Part shown: one piece after another, positions 45,874 to 54,554 of the stretch | Position numbering within the stretch: the stretch's first letter is position 1 | Layout: each line of letters begins with the position of its first letter | Source of the DNA: Allobosea sp. WAO | Lineage (GTDB): Bacteria; Pseudomonadota; Alphaproteobacteria; Rhizobiales; Beijerinckiaceae | Length of the DNA stretch: 64,000 bases | Direction of reading: 5' to 3' | Assembly: GCF_001509835.1 (NCBI RefSeq) | Contig: NZ_JXTJ01000011.1 | Coordinates: 62,001 to 126,000 of the forward strand | Made by a program: the position numbers and the translations under genes | Notes under the pieces: model-generated | Told to the model about the DNA's origin: nothing | Seen by the model: only the letters and a program-made list of their open reading frames with translations | Database searches by the model: none

Positions 45874-45924
45874 AGAAGGGAACGAGCCCGAATGGGCCGG
45901 CCCACAATGGAGGAGGGAACGACA

Positions 45925-46893
45925 ATGCCAGCACATCAGAAGACGTGCCTTGCGCTGGGCCTCGGCCTCGCTGTCCTGGCCGCGGGAGCAGTCAGGGCCC
46001 AGGAGGCGTTTCCGTCAAAGCCGATCGAGGTCGTCACCCACGCCGGTGTTGGCGGTGGCACCGACATCACCGCCCGGATGATGATGGTTCAGGCACCCGC
46101 CGCGTTGAAGACCGAGCTCGCGGTCGCCAACAAGACCGGCGGCAGCGGGGCGGCCTCGCTTGGATATGCCGTCTCCCGTCCCAAGGATGGGCACACCATC
46201 ATGCTGATCACGCAGACCCATCTGCTGACCTTGCTGCAAGGCAAGGGCGCTGGAGTGAAGGTCGGCGATCTCGTCGGCATCGCCCGTGCCACCGAAGATC
46301 CGCAAGTCCTGATGGTCGGGGCCAATAGCCCCTACAAGACGGCGCAGGACTTCATCGCGGCTGCCAAGACCAAGTCCTTGAAGTTCGGCACCACACAGAT
46401 CGGCAGCGTCGACCACATCGCGGTCGTCGGCTTCGCCGAGAAGGCCGGGCTGCTGAAGCCGATCGTGGTGCCCTTCCGCGGCGGAGGCGACATTGTCGTC
46501 AATCTCGTCGGCGGCAATCTCGATGGCGCGCTGCTGAACTACGCCGAGGCTGAATCGCAGATCAAGGCGAATGAGGTCAGGGCGCTGATCGCGTTCTCCA
46601 AGAACAAGATGGATTCGCTGCCGCAGACCCCGACGGCGGCTGAGATCGGCATCCCGGCGGTCTACTCGACGACGCGCGGCTTCGCCGTTCTGAAGGGCAC
46701 GCCGGAGGACCGGATCAAGGTGCTGGAAGAGGGCCTGATCAAGGCCATGAAAGGCCAGATCTATCAGGATTATCTGAAAAGCTCCGGCCAATCCCGGGAC
46801 AGCGTCGTCGGCCGCGCCGAATGGCAGGCGGAGATCGATGAATTCCTGAAAACCGGCGACGCCGCCCTGACCTCGATCGGGATCAAGAAATGA
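45925..46893 (+). CDS. tctC: Tripartite tricarboxylate transporter binding protein (TctC/Bug)
   Basis: 322 residues, secreted (signal MPAHQKTCLALGLGLAVLAAG...VRAQ). Bug-fold motifs: FPSKPIEVVTHAGVGGGTDI, ANKTGGSGAASLGYA, SPYKTAQDFI, KFGTTQIGSVDH. It delivers a carboxylate to TctA/TctB. The ATG at 45925 has GGAGGAGGG upstream. Its stop overlaps the tctB start by four bases (ATGA). Confidence 0.9.
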   Translation: MPAHQKTCLALGLGLAVLAAGAVRAQEAFPSKPIEVVTHAGVGGGTDITARMMMVQAPAALKTELAVANKTGGSGAASLGYAVSRPKDGHTIMLITQTHLLTLLQGKGAGVKVGDLVGIARATEDPQVLMVGANSPYKTAQDFIAAAKTKSLKFGTTQIGSVDHIAVVGFAEKAGLLKPIVVPFRGGGDIVVNLVGGNLDGALLNYAEAESQIKANEVRALIAFSKNKMDSLPQTPTAAEIGIPAVYSTTRGFAVLKGTPEDRIKVLEEGLIKAMKGQIYQDYLKSSGQSRDSVVGRAEWQAEIDEFLKTGDAALTSIGIKK

Positions 46894-47444
46894 TGGCCCG
46901 GCAGCTTCCGTCGCCGGCGGCCTCGCTTGCGGCGTCGACGACGGAACGGGACGACGAGGCATCCGCTGCGGCCGGGGCCGTGCCCGGCCGTGTCCGCCCG
47001 GATGTTGCGACCGCCCTTGTCATCATCGCGCTGTCCCTCGCGGTCTGGGGCCTGACACTGGCCTTCGACGACGTCCCGGCGGCGATTTCCACGGGCATGA
47101 GTCCGGCGGCTTTTCCGCAGCTCGTGCTCGGCGTCATCATCGTGCTGGCGTGCTGGCTGGCCTGGACAGCCAGCAGCCGTTGCCAGCCGGAGATCGAGGC
47201 GGTGCATCCGATGGTCTACGCCACGGCGGCGGCGATCGGTGGCGTGATGGCGGCCATGGCGGTGTTCGGCATCCACGGCGCCGTCGTCGCATCGATCATC
47301 GGCATCGGGCGTCTCTGGGGCGAGCGGCGGTTGTTGCTGCTGGCGACGATCGCCGTCGGCATGTCGCTCTCTCTGCATTTCGCCTTCGTGCGCGGCTTTG
47401 GCATCGGCCTGCCCCGCGGATTTCTTCAGACCTGGTTGAGCTGA
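46890..47444 (+). CDS. tctB: Tripartite tricarboxylate transporter small subunit TctB
   Basis: 184 residues with four predicted membrane helices (about 40-60, 75-92, 105-130, 140-165) after a hydrophilic N-terminus. The pattern FPQLVLGVIIVLACWLAW is typical of the TctB domain. It works with TctA and TctC in secondary uptake of the carboxylate. It overlaps tctC and is followed by tctA after 54 bases. Confidence 0.88.
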   Translation: MMARQLPSPAASLAASTTERDDEASAAAGAVPGRVRPDVATALVIIALSLAVWGLTLAFDDVPAAISTGMSPAAFPQLVLGVIIVLACWLAWTASSRCQPEIEAVHPMVYATAAAIGGVMAAMAVFGIHGAVVASIIGIGRLWGERRLLLLATIAVGMSLSLHFAFVRGFGIGLPRGFLQTWLS

Positions 47445-47498
47445 GCAGCGCGCGCATCGCGCCTGCTGGAGCGTTGTGCAACCCGCTACGAGGACCAG

Positions 47499-49004
47499 AT
47501 GGACGCTTTTCTTGCCGGCATGGCGATCCTCGCCGACCCCTATATGGTCGGCATCATCCTCGCGGGAACTGTGCTCGGCGTCATCGTTGGTGCGCTGCCG
47601 GGCCTCAGCGGCAGCACGACGGCGGCGCTTCTGCTGCCGATCACCATCACCATGAGCCCGGTCGCCAGTATCGCCTTCCTCGGCGCGATCTATTGCGCCG
47701 CAAATTTCGGCGGCTCGATCACCGCGATCCTGATCAACACGCCCGGTGACCCGTCCGCCTCGGCGACCGCCTATGACGGCTATCCGATGGCGCGGCGCGG
47801 CGAGGCCGGGCGAGCCCTGGGCATATCGACGATCGCAAGCGCGATCGGCGGCATATTCAGCGTCTTCGTGCTGATCGTCGCGGCCCCGCTGCTGGCGAAG
47901 GCCGCATACAGCTTCGGCCCGCCCGAATATTTCGCGCTCGCCATCTTCGGTCTGTCGATGCTGGCTGCCGTGGGCAGCTCGACGGGCATCAAGAACCTGA
48001 TGGTCGGGGCCTTCGGCGTGCTGTTGGCAACGGTCGGGCTCGATCTGATGACCGGCGTCGACCGCTTCACCTTCGGCGTTCCCGAACTGAGCGAGGGGCT
48101 CGGCCTGGTGCCGGTGCTGACCGGATTGTTCGCGATCAGCGAATTGCTGGTGCAGGCCGGCAGGCTGCAGATCATTCCCGAGCGGCTCGGCCTTGGGGTG
48201 ATGAAGCTGCCCACCATGGCCGATTATCGCAAATGCGCCAAGGCGATTGGCCTGTCGAGCGTGCTGGGCACCTTCATCGGCATCCTGCCGGCGTTGGGCG
48301 CGACCACTGCCGCCCTGATCTCCTATAACGAGACCAGGCGCTGGTCGAAATACAAGGACGAGTTCGGCAAGGGCTCGATCGAGGGCATCGCCGGGCCCGA
48401 GGCCGCCAACAACGCTGCCGTGGGCGGCAGCATGGTGCCGACGCTCGCGCTCGGCATCCCCGGTAGCGCGACCACCGCGATCATCCTCGCCGGCCTGATC
48501 GTGCAGGGCGTGCGGCCCGGCCCGCATCTGTTCAACGAACAGCCTACTCTGCTCTATGCCGTCTTCGCCTCGATGCTGGCCTCGAACCTGATCTATGTCT
48601 TCCTCGGCCTGTTCGCCGCCAAACTCTTCGCCCGGATCACGCTGATCCCCGACGCGATCCTGTGGCCGGGCGTGCTGGTCTTCGCGATCGTCGGCGCCTA
48701 CGGTCCCAACCAGTCGCTGGTCGATGTCTTGGTCATGCTCGGCTTCGGCGTGATCGGCTTCGTGATGCGCCGCTACGGATTCTCGCCTGCGCCCCTGGTG
48801 ATGGGCCTGGTGCTCGGCACGATGGTCGAGGAGACATTGAAGCAGTCCCTGCTGATCTTCGACCACAACTGGCTGTTGTTCTTCACCCGGCCGATCGTGG
48901 TCGCCCTGTTCGTGGTGACGGCGCTGAGTGTCTGCGCGCCCTGGCTCGCACGGACAGTCAGAGGCGCAATGGCATCGGCGCGCCTGCGCGCTGCTCAGAA
49001 ATAG
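47499..49004 (+). CDS. tctA: Tripartite tricarboxylate transporter large subunit TctA
   Basis: 501 residues, about twelve membrane helices. Signature regions: GALPGLSGSTTAALLLPIT near residue 40, FGGSITAILINTPGDPSA near 70, and GIPGSATTAIILAGLIVQG near 325. It is the transport channel of the TctCBA system and the last gene of gntR-tctC-tctB-tctA. Substrate unknown; the divergent CoA-transferase suggests a carboxylate that is then activated with CoA. Confidence 0.95.
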   Translation: MDAFLAGMAILADPYMVGIILAGTVLGVIVGALPGLSGSTTAALLLPITITMSPVASIAFLGAIYCAANFGGSITAILINTPGDPSASATAYDGYPMARRGEAGRALGISTIASAIGGIFSVFVLIVAAPLLAKAAYSFGPPEYFALAIFGLSMLAAVGSSTGIKNLMVGAFGVLLATVGLDLMTGVDRFTFGVPELSEGLGLVPVLTGLFAISELLVQAGRLQIIPERLGLGVMKLPTMADYRKCAKAIGLSSVLGTFIGILPALGATTAALISYNETRRWSKYKDEFGKGSIEGIAGPEAANNAAVGGSMVPTLALGIPGSATTAIILAGLIVQGVRPGPHLFNEQPTLLYAVFASMLASNLIYVFLGLFAAKLFARITLIPDAILWPGVLVFAIVGAYGPNQSLVDVLVMLGFGVIGFVMRRYGFSPAPLVMGLVLGTMVEETLKQSLLIFDHNWLLFFTRPIVVALFVVTALSVCAPWLARTVRGAMASARLRAAQK

Positions 49005-49137
49005 TCGCCTGGCGGGGGCGGCTGGCGCACGACCGAGAATGACGTGCCGTATCGTGCGGATGTCAGGCAGGCCCGCTTTCACCGCGGGCGGGCGGTGAGA
49101 GAGGCGAAGCCCCGTAGCCGGTACGCGAACGATGGCT

Positions 49138-49185
49138 TAGGCTACACCCGGCGCAAGGAAGCCGCCTTGCGTCGGGCGTAGCCTA
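49138..49185. repeat. 21-bp inverted repeat between tctA and pqqB
   Basis: The arms at 49138-49158 and 49165-49185 start TAGGCTAC and end GTAGCCTA, with two mismatches in 21 bp and a six-base loop. It lies 134 bases after tctA and 113 before pqqB. It resembles dispersed REP-type palindromes; it may also terminate tctA transcription. Confidence 0.65.
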
Positions 49186-49297
49186 CGGTGCAACCGAAGG
49201 AGCCGGGCATGTCCTGGATCGAATGCGGGCGACAGCGTCGGAAGCCGGCGCGCTCGCCCTTTGCGTTCGCGACAAGGCGGTGAGCTGAGGGGCGCCG

Positions 49298-50185
49298 GTG
49301 AAGGCCATCGTTCTCGGTGCGGCGGCTGGTGGCGGCTTCCCGCAATGGAATTGCCGCTGCCCGGCCTGTGCGCTGGCCTGGAACAGGGATCCTCGTGCGC
49401 CCTGGCGGACGCAAGCGAGCCTCGCGGTTAGCCTCGACAGCGAGAGCTGGACCGTGCTGAACGCCTCGCCCGATCTCGGCGGCCAGATCCGCGCGACGCC
49501 GGCGCTGTGGCCGCGCGGGGAGCGACATTCTCCGATCGGCGCGGTCATCCTGAGCAGCGCCGAGATCGACCATGTCGCCGGACTGCTCAGCCTGCGCGAG
49601 CGGCATGCGTTCGATCTGGTCGCGCTGCCGCCGGTCCTCGATGCGATCGCCGCCAATCCGATCTTCGCCGCGGTGCCGGCGCGCCGCGTGGCAGCGAGCG
49701 CCTCGGTGCCAATCATGCTGGCTGGCGGCCTCGAGGCAGAGCTCTTTCCCGTTCCCGGCAAGGCGCCGCTCTATCTCGAGGACAACGACCCGAAGCTCGA
49801 ATCCGAGGCCGGAGAAACGGCGGGCGTCCGGATTAGCGGAAACGGGCGCTCCATCGTCTACATTCCGGGCTGCGCCGCCCTGTCCGACGATCTGCGCGCC
49901 AAGGTGGACGGCGCGGATTTGCTGTTCTTCGACGGCACCTTGTTCACCGATGACGAGATGATCCGGGCTGGCGTCGGCCAGAAAACTGGCCGCCGCATGG
50001 GGCACCTGCCGATCTCCGGTGACGATGGCTCGCTGGCCTGGCTTGCCGGGCTCCCGGTCGCGCGAAAGGTCTACATCCACCTCAACAACACCAATCCGGC
50101 GTTGATCGAGGGATCGCCAGAGCGTCTGATGATCGAATCCGCCGGTGTCGCGGTGGCCCATGACGGCATGGAGATGACGCTGTGA
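49298..50185 (+). CDS. pqqB: PQQ biosynthesis protein PqqB
   Basis: 295 residues, metallo-beta-lactamase fold, acting in hydroxylation of the PQQ precursor. The start KAIVLGAAAGGGFPQWNC with the cysteine pair CRCPAC is canonical, as are ILSSAEIDHVAGLLSLRE, GHLPISGDDG and HLNNTNPAL near the C-terminus. GTG at 49298 with GAGGGG upstream. Its stop overlaps the pqqC start (GTGA). Confidence 0.95.
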   Translation: MKAIVLGAAAGGGFPQWNCRCPACALAWNRDPRAPWRTQASLAVSLDSESWTVLNASPDLGGQIRATPALWPRGERHSPIGAVILSSAEIDHVAGLLSLRERHAFDLVALPPVLDAIAANPIFAAVPARRVAASASVPIMLAGGLEAELFPVPGKAPLYLEDNDPKLESEAGETAGVRISGNGRSIVYIPGCAALSDDLRAKVDGADLLFFDGTLFTDDEMIRAGVGQKTGRRMGHLPISGDDGSLAWLAGLPVARKVYIHLNNTNPALIEGSPERLMIESAGVAVAHDGMEMTL

Positions 50186-50913
50186 GCGCTATGCTATCGC
50201 CCGAGGAACTGGAACGGCGCCTGCGCGAGGTCGGCGAGGCCCGCTATCACGACAAGCATCCCTTCCATGCGCGCCTGCATTCCGGCCAATGCAGCAAAGG
50301 CGAGGTCCAGGCCTGGGCGCTGAACCGCTTCACCTACCAGGCCCATATCCCGGTGAAGGATGCCTATCTCATCGCCCGGACCAATGATCCCGCGCTCCGG
50401 CGAGCCTGGCGCCAGCGCCTCGTCGACCATGACGGCGACCATGATGGCGAAGGCGGGATCGAGCGTTGGCTGCGGCTCTGCGAAAGCCTGGGACTGGCGC
50501 GGGCGGATGTGCAGGCCCATCGTGGCGTCCTGCCGGCGACCCGCTTCGCGGTCGAGGCCTATGTCAATTTCGTGCGCGAGCGGCCTCTGCTCGAAGCCGT
50601 CGCTTCCTCGCTGACCGAGCTGTTCTCGCCAAAAATCATCCGCAACCGCGTCGAAGGCATGCTGGCGCATTACGATTTCGTCAGCCCGGAAAGCCTGAGC
50701 TATTTCACCGCCCGCCCGGAGCAGGCGCGGCGCGATGTCGAGACCGCCCTCGGCTATGTGACAGTCCATGCCCGCACGCCGGCGGAGCAGCACGCGGTGA
50801 TCGCGGCGCTGGAGTTCAAATGCGACGTGCTCTGGGCGATGCTGGACGCGCTGCATCACGCCTATGTCGCGCCCGGCCATGTTCCGCCGGGCGCTTTCGT
50901 GCCGGGGCCTTAG
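50182..50913 (+). CDS. pqqC: Pyrroloquinoline-quinone synthase PqqC
   Basis: The final enzyme of PQQ synthesis: cofactorless ring closure and eight-electron oxidation by O2. 243 residues, all-helical heme-oxygenase-like fold. Motifs: YHDKHPFHARLHSG, WALNRFTYQAHIPVKDA, DHDGDHDGEGGIERWL and ALEFKCDVLWAMLDALHHAY. GTG start coupled to pqqB. It is convergent with pqqE, 49 bases apart. Confidence 0.96.
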   Translation: MSAMLSPEELERRLREVGEARYHDKHPFHARLHSGQCSKGEVQAWALNRFTYQAHIPVKDAYLIARTNDPALRRAWRQRLVDHDGDHDGEGGIERWLRLCESLGLARADVQAHRGVLPATRFAVEAYVNFVRERPLLEAVASSLTELFSPKIIRNRVEGMLAHYDFVSPESLSYFTARPEQARRDVETALGYVTVHARTPAEQHAVIAALEFKCDVLWAMLDALHHAYVAPGHVPPGAFVPGP

Positions 50914-50962
50914 CGGAGTTTCAGAGGGAGGCAAGCTACTCCGGCGCGAATGGCGGCTTTCG

Positions 50963-52093
50963 TCAAACGCCCTGATAGCCCCGGTAGATGAAATCGCTGC
51001 GCTCCGAGGCCGCTTCGGCTTCCGCCAGCGCAACCAGCTTGTCGTGCAGCGGTGACAGGGAGCAGGCGGGGTCGGTCGCCGCCGGGTCCCCCGCGAGCGC
51101 CATGGCCTGGCAACGGCAACCCCCGAAATCCTGTTCCTTACGCGCACAGCTGCGGCACGGCTCCTTCATCCAGTCCGTGCCCCGGAAGGCGTTGAACGCC
51201 GCGCCGCGATACCAGATCTCCGACAGGCTGGCGTCGCGCACATTGTCGAAGGCTAGCCCCGCGATCGTCTCGGCGGCGTGGCAGGGCAAGGCGCGCCCCG
51301 AGGGCGTCACATTCATCAGCCGTGCGCCCCAGCCGCCCATGCAGGCCTTAGGATAGCGGGCATAGTAGTCGGGCAGCACGCTATCTATGACGAGGCGCCC
51401 GGCCGTGCGGTTTCGTGCCTCCTCGACCTGCAGCATCGCGGTTTCGACCTGCCGGCGCGTCGGCATCAGCCTGGCGCGGTTGACCAGGCCCCAGCCGTAG
51501 TACTGCACATGGGCAATCTCGATCCGCGCTGCGCCCCAGGCTTCGGCAAGCTCAACAAAGGCAGGGATCTCGTGCACGTTCTCGCGATGGATGACAGCGT
51601 TGACGGTGAGGCGCAGGCCGAGCCGGGCGATGGCGGCGGCGACGGCGTGCTTGCGCTCCGCAGCGCCCTCATAGCCGGCGACACGATCGCAGGTCTTGGC
51701 GTCGATCGCCTGTACCGAGAGTTGGATATGGTCGAGGCCGGCCTCGGCCACCGCGTCCAGCACGGCTGGCTGAAAGCCGACGCCGGAGGTGATCATGTTG
51801 GTGTAGAGGCCGGCATGACGCGCATGCGCGACAAGCTCGGCGATATCGCGCCGCAGCATCGGTTCGCCGCCGGAAAAGTAGATATGCAGGACGCCGAGGG
51901 CGGCAGCCTCATCGATCAGCCGCTTCCACTCAGCAGTCGAGAGTTCCTGCGAGCGCCGGTCGAGCTCGATCGGGTTGGAGCAATAGGGGCAGCGCAGGGA
52001 GCAGCGATGGGTCAGCTCCGCCAGCAGGCCCATGGGCGGCGGCAAGGTCGGGCGGGCGGGCGTGGCTTGCGGGAGCGTCTCGACATCGCTCAC
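50963..52093 (-). CDS. pqqE: PqqA peptide radical-SAM cyclase PqqE
   Basis: Radical SAM/SPASM enzyme that forms the Glu-Tyr carbon-carbon bond in PqqA, the first step of PQQ synthesis. 376 residues with the cluster motif CSLRCPYC (Cys31, Cys35, Cys38), [10 protein letters not shown], and the C-terminal SPASM cysteines ([28 protein letters not shown]). GTG start overlaps the pqqD stop by four bases. It lies on the strand opposite to pqqBC, an unusual arrangement. Confidence 0.96.
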   Translation of the reverse strand: MSDVETLPQATPARPTLPPPMGLLAELTHRCSLRCPYCSNPIELDRRSQELSTAEWKRLIDEAAALGVLHIYFSGGEPMLRRDIAELVAHARHAGLYTNMITSGVGFQPAVLDAVAEAGLDHIQLSVQAIDAKTCDRVAGYEGAAERKHAVAAAIARLGLRLTVNAVIHRENVHEIPAFVELAEAWGAARIEIAHVQYYGWGLVNRARLMPTRRQVETAMLQVEEARNRTAGRLVIDSVLPDYYARYPKACMGGWGARLMNVTPSGRALPCHAAETIAGLAFDNVRDASLSEIWYRGAAFNAFRGTDWMKEPCRSCARKEQDFGGCRCQAMALAGDPAATDPACSLSPLHDKLVALAEAEAASERSDFIYRGYQGV

Positions 52094-52383
52094 AGATCGA
52101 CCATCCTCTGATCGGCGAGGCCGCGCAGAAACGCCATGATGTCGCCGGCGATCTCGTCGCGGTCCGCCTCGAACGCCGTCGCCAGTTCCTGCGCTATCGC
52201 TTCGACACTGCGCGCGCCATCGACACGCTTCAGGATTTCGAGCGCGATCTCGTCGGGCTCGAAGACGCGCTCAGGGCCGAGAAGGAACCATTGCTGGCGG
52301 CTCTCGTCGAAACGCAGGCGAACCCCGCGAGGCAGGGCCGGGACAATGGCTGCGCTATCGATTTGCGTGGCGTCGGCGTTCAT
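52090..52383 (-). CDS. pqqD: PqqA-binding chaperone PqqD
   Basis: 97 residues. PqqD binds the precursor peptide and presents it to PqqE. It shows the family features [25 protein letters not shown] (residues 17-41 region), LDxxG-like [20 protein letters not shown] and a closing [11 protein letters not shown]. It overlaps pqqE by four bases, and lies 205 bases downstream of pqqA with a strong hairpin in between. Confidence 0.94.
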   Translation of the reverse strand: MNADATQIDSAAIVPALPRGVRLRFDESRQQWFLLGPERVFEPDEIALEILKRVDGARSVEAIAQELATAFEADRDEIAGDIMAFLRGLADQRMVDL

Positions 52384-52458
52384 GGGGCGGCGGCTCGCGC
52401 GAACTCGTCAAGCAGCAGATCAGGCGACGATGCGGAACGCATCGCACAAAAGCGCGAG

Positions 52459-52497
52459 GATCGACCTCCCGCCAGCCTCGCGGACGGGAGGTCGATC
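52459..52497 (-). terminator. Hairpin (attenuator) between pqqA and pqqD
   Basis: GATCGACCTCCCG and CGGGAGGTCGATC form a perfect 13-bp stem with a 13-base loop in the 205-base gap. On the minus strand GCTTTT follows a few bases after, then a small GATGCG/CGCATC hairpin. pqqA messages are usually far more abundant than those for the enzymes, so partial termination here fits. Confidence 0.6.
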
Positions 52498-52588
52498 GTC
52501 ATGCCGCAACACTCATTGCTCGGCGCCAATCCGAGAAGGCGCCTCTGCGTCCCGCCTGGGACAATAGCTTTGCCGCTGAACTGAAACG

Positions 52589-52669
52589 TCAGAGCTTGGC
52601 GGGAGCGTAGGACGTCACTTCGCAGCCGACCGTCACTTCGATGATCGTGGGCTTTTTCCACTTGCGCAT
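52589..52669 (-). CDS. pqqA: PQQ precursor peptide PqqA (26 residues)
   Basis: A 26-residue peptide MRKWKKPTIIEVTVGCEVTS followed by YAPAKL. The conserved Glu and Tyr of the EVTxGxEVTSY motif, which are joined to make PQQ, are present at residues 17 and 21. ATG at 52667-52669 has GGAGAT upstream. It is followed by pqqD and pqqE on the same strand and preceded by cytochrome c and PQQ dehydrogenase genes. Only one copy was seen. Confidence 0.95.
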   Translation of the reverse strand: MRKWKKPTIIEVTVGCEVTSYAPAKL

Positions 52670-52854
52670 GATCGGTATCTCCAGATCGTCGCCAGCTTTC
52701 GCTCCGGAAAGCAGGCGAAGGTTACACCCGGCTCCAGCGTGTTGCAAACGAGGCCGACGGCCGGGCGGCGTCATCTCGCTGTGTCGACGAAGAACGAGCC
52801 GTCCTTCGAAATCGGCCCGCGTCACCTCCTCGCGGGACCGACACTCAGGTTTCG

Positions 52855-53166
52855 CTACTGGGCGAGAATCCACTTCACGAGAATTTCGGCGTCCTCCGGC
52901 GAAACGGCCGGTTGCGGCGGCATCGGCGTTTGTCCCCAAACGCCACCACCGCCTTTCACGACCTTCTCGCTCAACGTCTTGATCGCGGCCTCGTCCTTGC
53001 CATAGCGCTCGGCGACGGCCTTGAAGGCCGGGCCGATCATCTTGCGTTCGAGATGGTGGCAGGCCACGCAGTTCTTGCTCCGCGCCAGCTCGGGGCTCGC
53101 GACGGCGCTCGACGAGGTCAAAAGCACGACGAAGAAGGCTGTCGCGCAGCGGCGAAAGTCAGGCAT
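52855..53166 (-). CDS. Periplasmic monoheme cytochrome c (class I)
   Basis: 103 residues: signal peptide (about residues 1-24, ending AVAS), heme site CVACH (33-37), and a distal methionine in TPMPPQP (Met82), as in cytochromes c-551 and c5-like carriers. Located between the PQQ dehydrogenase gene and pqqA on the same strand, it is the natural electron acceptor of that dehydrogenase. ATG at 53164-53166. Confidence 0.9.
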   Translation of the reverse strand: MPDFRRCATAFFVVLLTSSSAVASPELARSKNCVACHHLERKMIGPAFKAVAERYGKDEAAIKTLSEKVVKGGGGVWGQTPMPPQPAVSPEDAEILVKWILAQ

Positions 53167-53236
53167 GGGCAGAGTTCCCTCATATGCGATCCGGGCCGGG
53201 CGGGATCGCAGGGGCGGTACCTCAGGACAGGAGAGG

Positions 53237-53270
53237 CCAGCCGCGCCGCCGGCTTCTGCGGCGCGGCTGG
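53237..53270 (-). terminator. Hairpin after the PQQ dehydrogenase gene
   Basis: CCAGCCGCGCCGC and GCGGCGCGGCTGG form a perfect 13-bp stem with an eight-base loop, just after the dehydrogenase stop and before the cytochrome gene. There is no T-run after it, so termination would be partial; it may stabilise the dehydrogenase message. Confidence 0.55.
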
Positions 53271-53279
53271 CGGATGCCC

Positions 53280-54554
53280 TCAGTTGGGCTTGAGCTGGTA
53301 GACGTCACCCTGGTCGGTCGCCACGTACATGCTGCCGTCAGGCGCCTGCACGACGGAGCGGAAGCGCCCGGCCGGCATAGGCAGGGAGATCGTGGTGCGC
53401 TTGGCGGACGAGCCGTCGGGCGTGATGTCGAGCACGTCGAGACGGTTGCCGACCGGTGTTCCATGGATGCCGATACCCATGAAGGTCACCACCATCCGGC
53501 CGTTCCAGTCCTTCCACTGCGGGCCGTTCAGGAACACGCACGACGACATGCCCTGCGAGAGCATTTCGTTGTTCCAGGCCGGCTTCATCGCATTGGGGTA
53601 GGTCTTGGTGTCGGTCATCGGCATGAACGCCGAGCGATCCTTCGGATCGACCGCGCCCATCTGGTTCGGCGAGTAGCCGCAGTAGTTGTCGGGACAGTCG
53701 GCGCGTCCCGCCATGTTGGGGCGCGGATCCCAGCCGGCATTGCCGCCGGCGGTCAGCGCCGTCACCTCGTCGCTGTGCCAGGGGCCGTTCTCCGCGGTGT
53801 ACGGCTGGTTGGTGCCCGGGCGGAAGCAGATGCCCTGCGGGTTGCGATGGCCATAGGTGAAGATGCGGGCATCGAAGCCCTGCGGCGCATTGTTGCCGGG
53901 CGCGGCCTTGCCGTCCCGGTCGATACGCAGGACCTTGCCACCCATGCGGGTCGGGCTTTGCGGCACCTCGCCATTATGGGTGTCGCCCGTCGTCACATAG
54001 AGAAAGCCGTCCCCGGGGCCGAAGCGCAGGCGCCCGCCATTATGCGCGCCGGGATCGCCGAAGGGATGGTTGCTGGGCAGGGGCTTGTAGGCGATGTCGG
54101 TGACGATATCCTGCCGGTTCGAAACCTTGGTCAGATCGGGACTGACCGTCAGCCGCAGCACCCGATTGGTTCCCGGCGCGGTCATGTTCGACGCCGAGGC
54201 CACGTAGATGAAGCGGTTGGTAGCGAATTCCGGGTCGATCGCGACACCGTACATTCCAGCCTGACCACCGCAGAAGAGGTCGGATGCTGTGTCGGGGTAG
54301 TTTTTGGAATCCTTGATGCCGAGCAAGGCGTTGATCTTGCCGGATGGTAGCCGGACCGAGAGTCCACTGCACTTCTCGGTGAAGAACATCGTGCCGTCGG
54401 GCAGGAAGGCCATGTCCCAGGTCAGGTCGCGGCCGGACATCACGGTAGTGCTGGTGAGACCGGGAGTTCCGCCGCTTTGGGCTGCTGCCATTCCGGGCAG
54501 GGCGACTGAGGCCAGTAAGGCGTAGGGCAACACGAAGCGAACACGTCGAGTCAT
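53280..54554 (-). CDS. Soluble PQQ-dependent sugar dehydrogenase
   Basis: 424 residues, periplasmic: signal peptide MTRRVRFVLPYALLASVALP...AAAQ, then a six-bladed propeller of the soluble glucose/aldose (sorbosone) dehydrogenase family. Typical segments: LTWDMAFLPDGTMFFTE, GLYGVAIDPEF-like GMYGVAIDPEF, GDPGAHNGGRLRFGP with the catalytic His, and YGHRNPQGICF with the PQQ-binding Arg. It oxidises a sugar or alcohol and passes electrons to cytochrome c. PQQ and cytochrome genes are directly downstream. ATG at 54552-54554. Confidence 0.88.
   Translation of the reverse strand: MTRRVRFVLPYALLASVALPGMAAAQSGGTPGLTSTTVMSGRDLTWDMAFLPDGTMFFTEKCSGLSVRLPSGKINALLGIKDSKNYPDTASDLFCGGQAGMYGVAIDPEFATNRFIYVASASNMTAPGTNRVLRLTVSPDLTKVSNRQDIVTDIAYKPLPSNHPFGDPGAHNGGRLRFGPGDGFLYVTTGDTHNGEVPQSPTRMGGKVLRIDRDGKAAPGNNAPQGFDARIFTYGHRNPQGICFRPGTNQPYTAENGPWHSDEVTALTAGGNAGWDPRPNMAGRADCPDNYCGYSPNQMGAVDPKDRSAFMPMTDTKTYPNAMKPAWNNEMLSQGMSSCVFLNGPQWKDWNGRMVVTFMGIGIHGTPVGNRLDVLDITPDGSSAKRTTISLPMPAGRFRSVVQAPDGSMYVATDQGDVYQLKPN

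Noticed and set aside
46770-49082. 770-codon minus frame across tctB and tctA
   Set aside because: Antisense to two well-supported transporter genes; composition very rich in Arg, His, Asp and Gln, typical of shadow frames.
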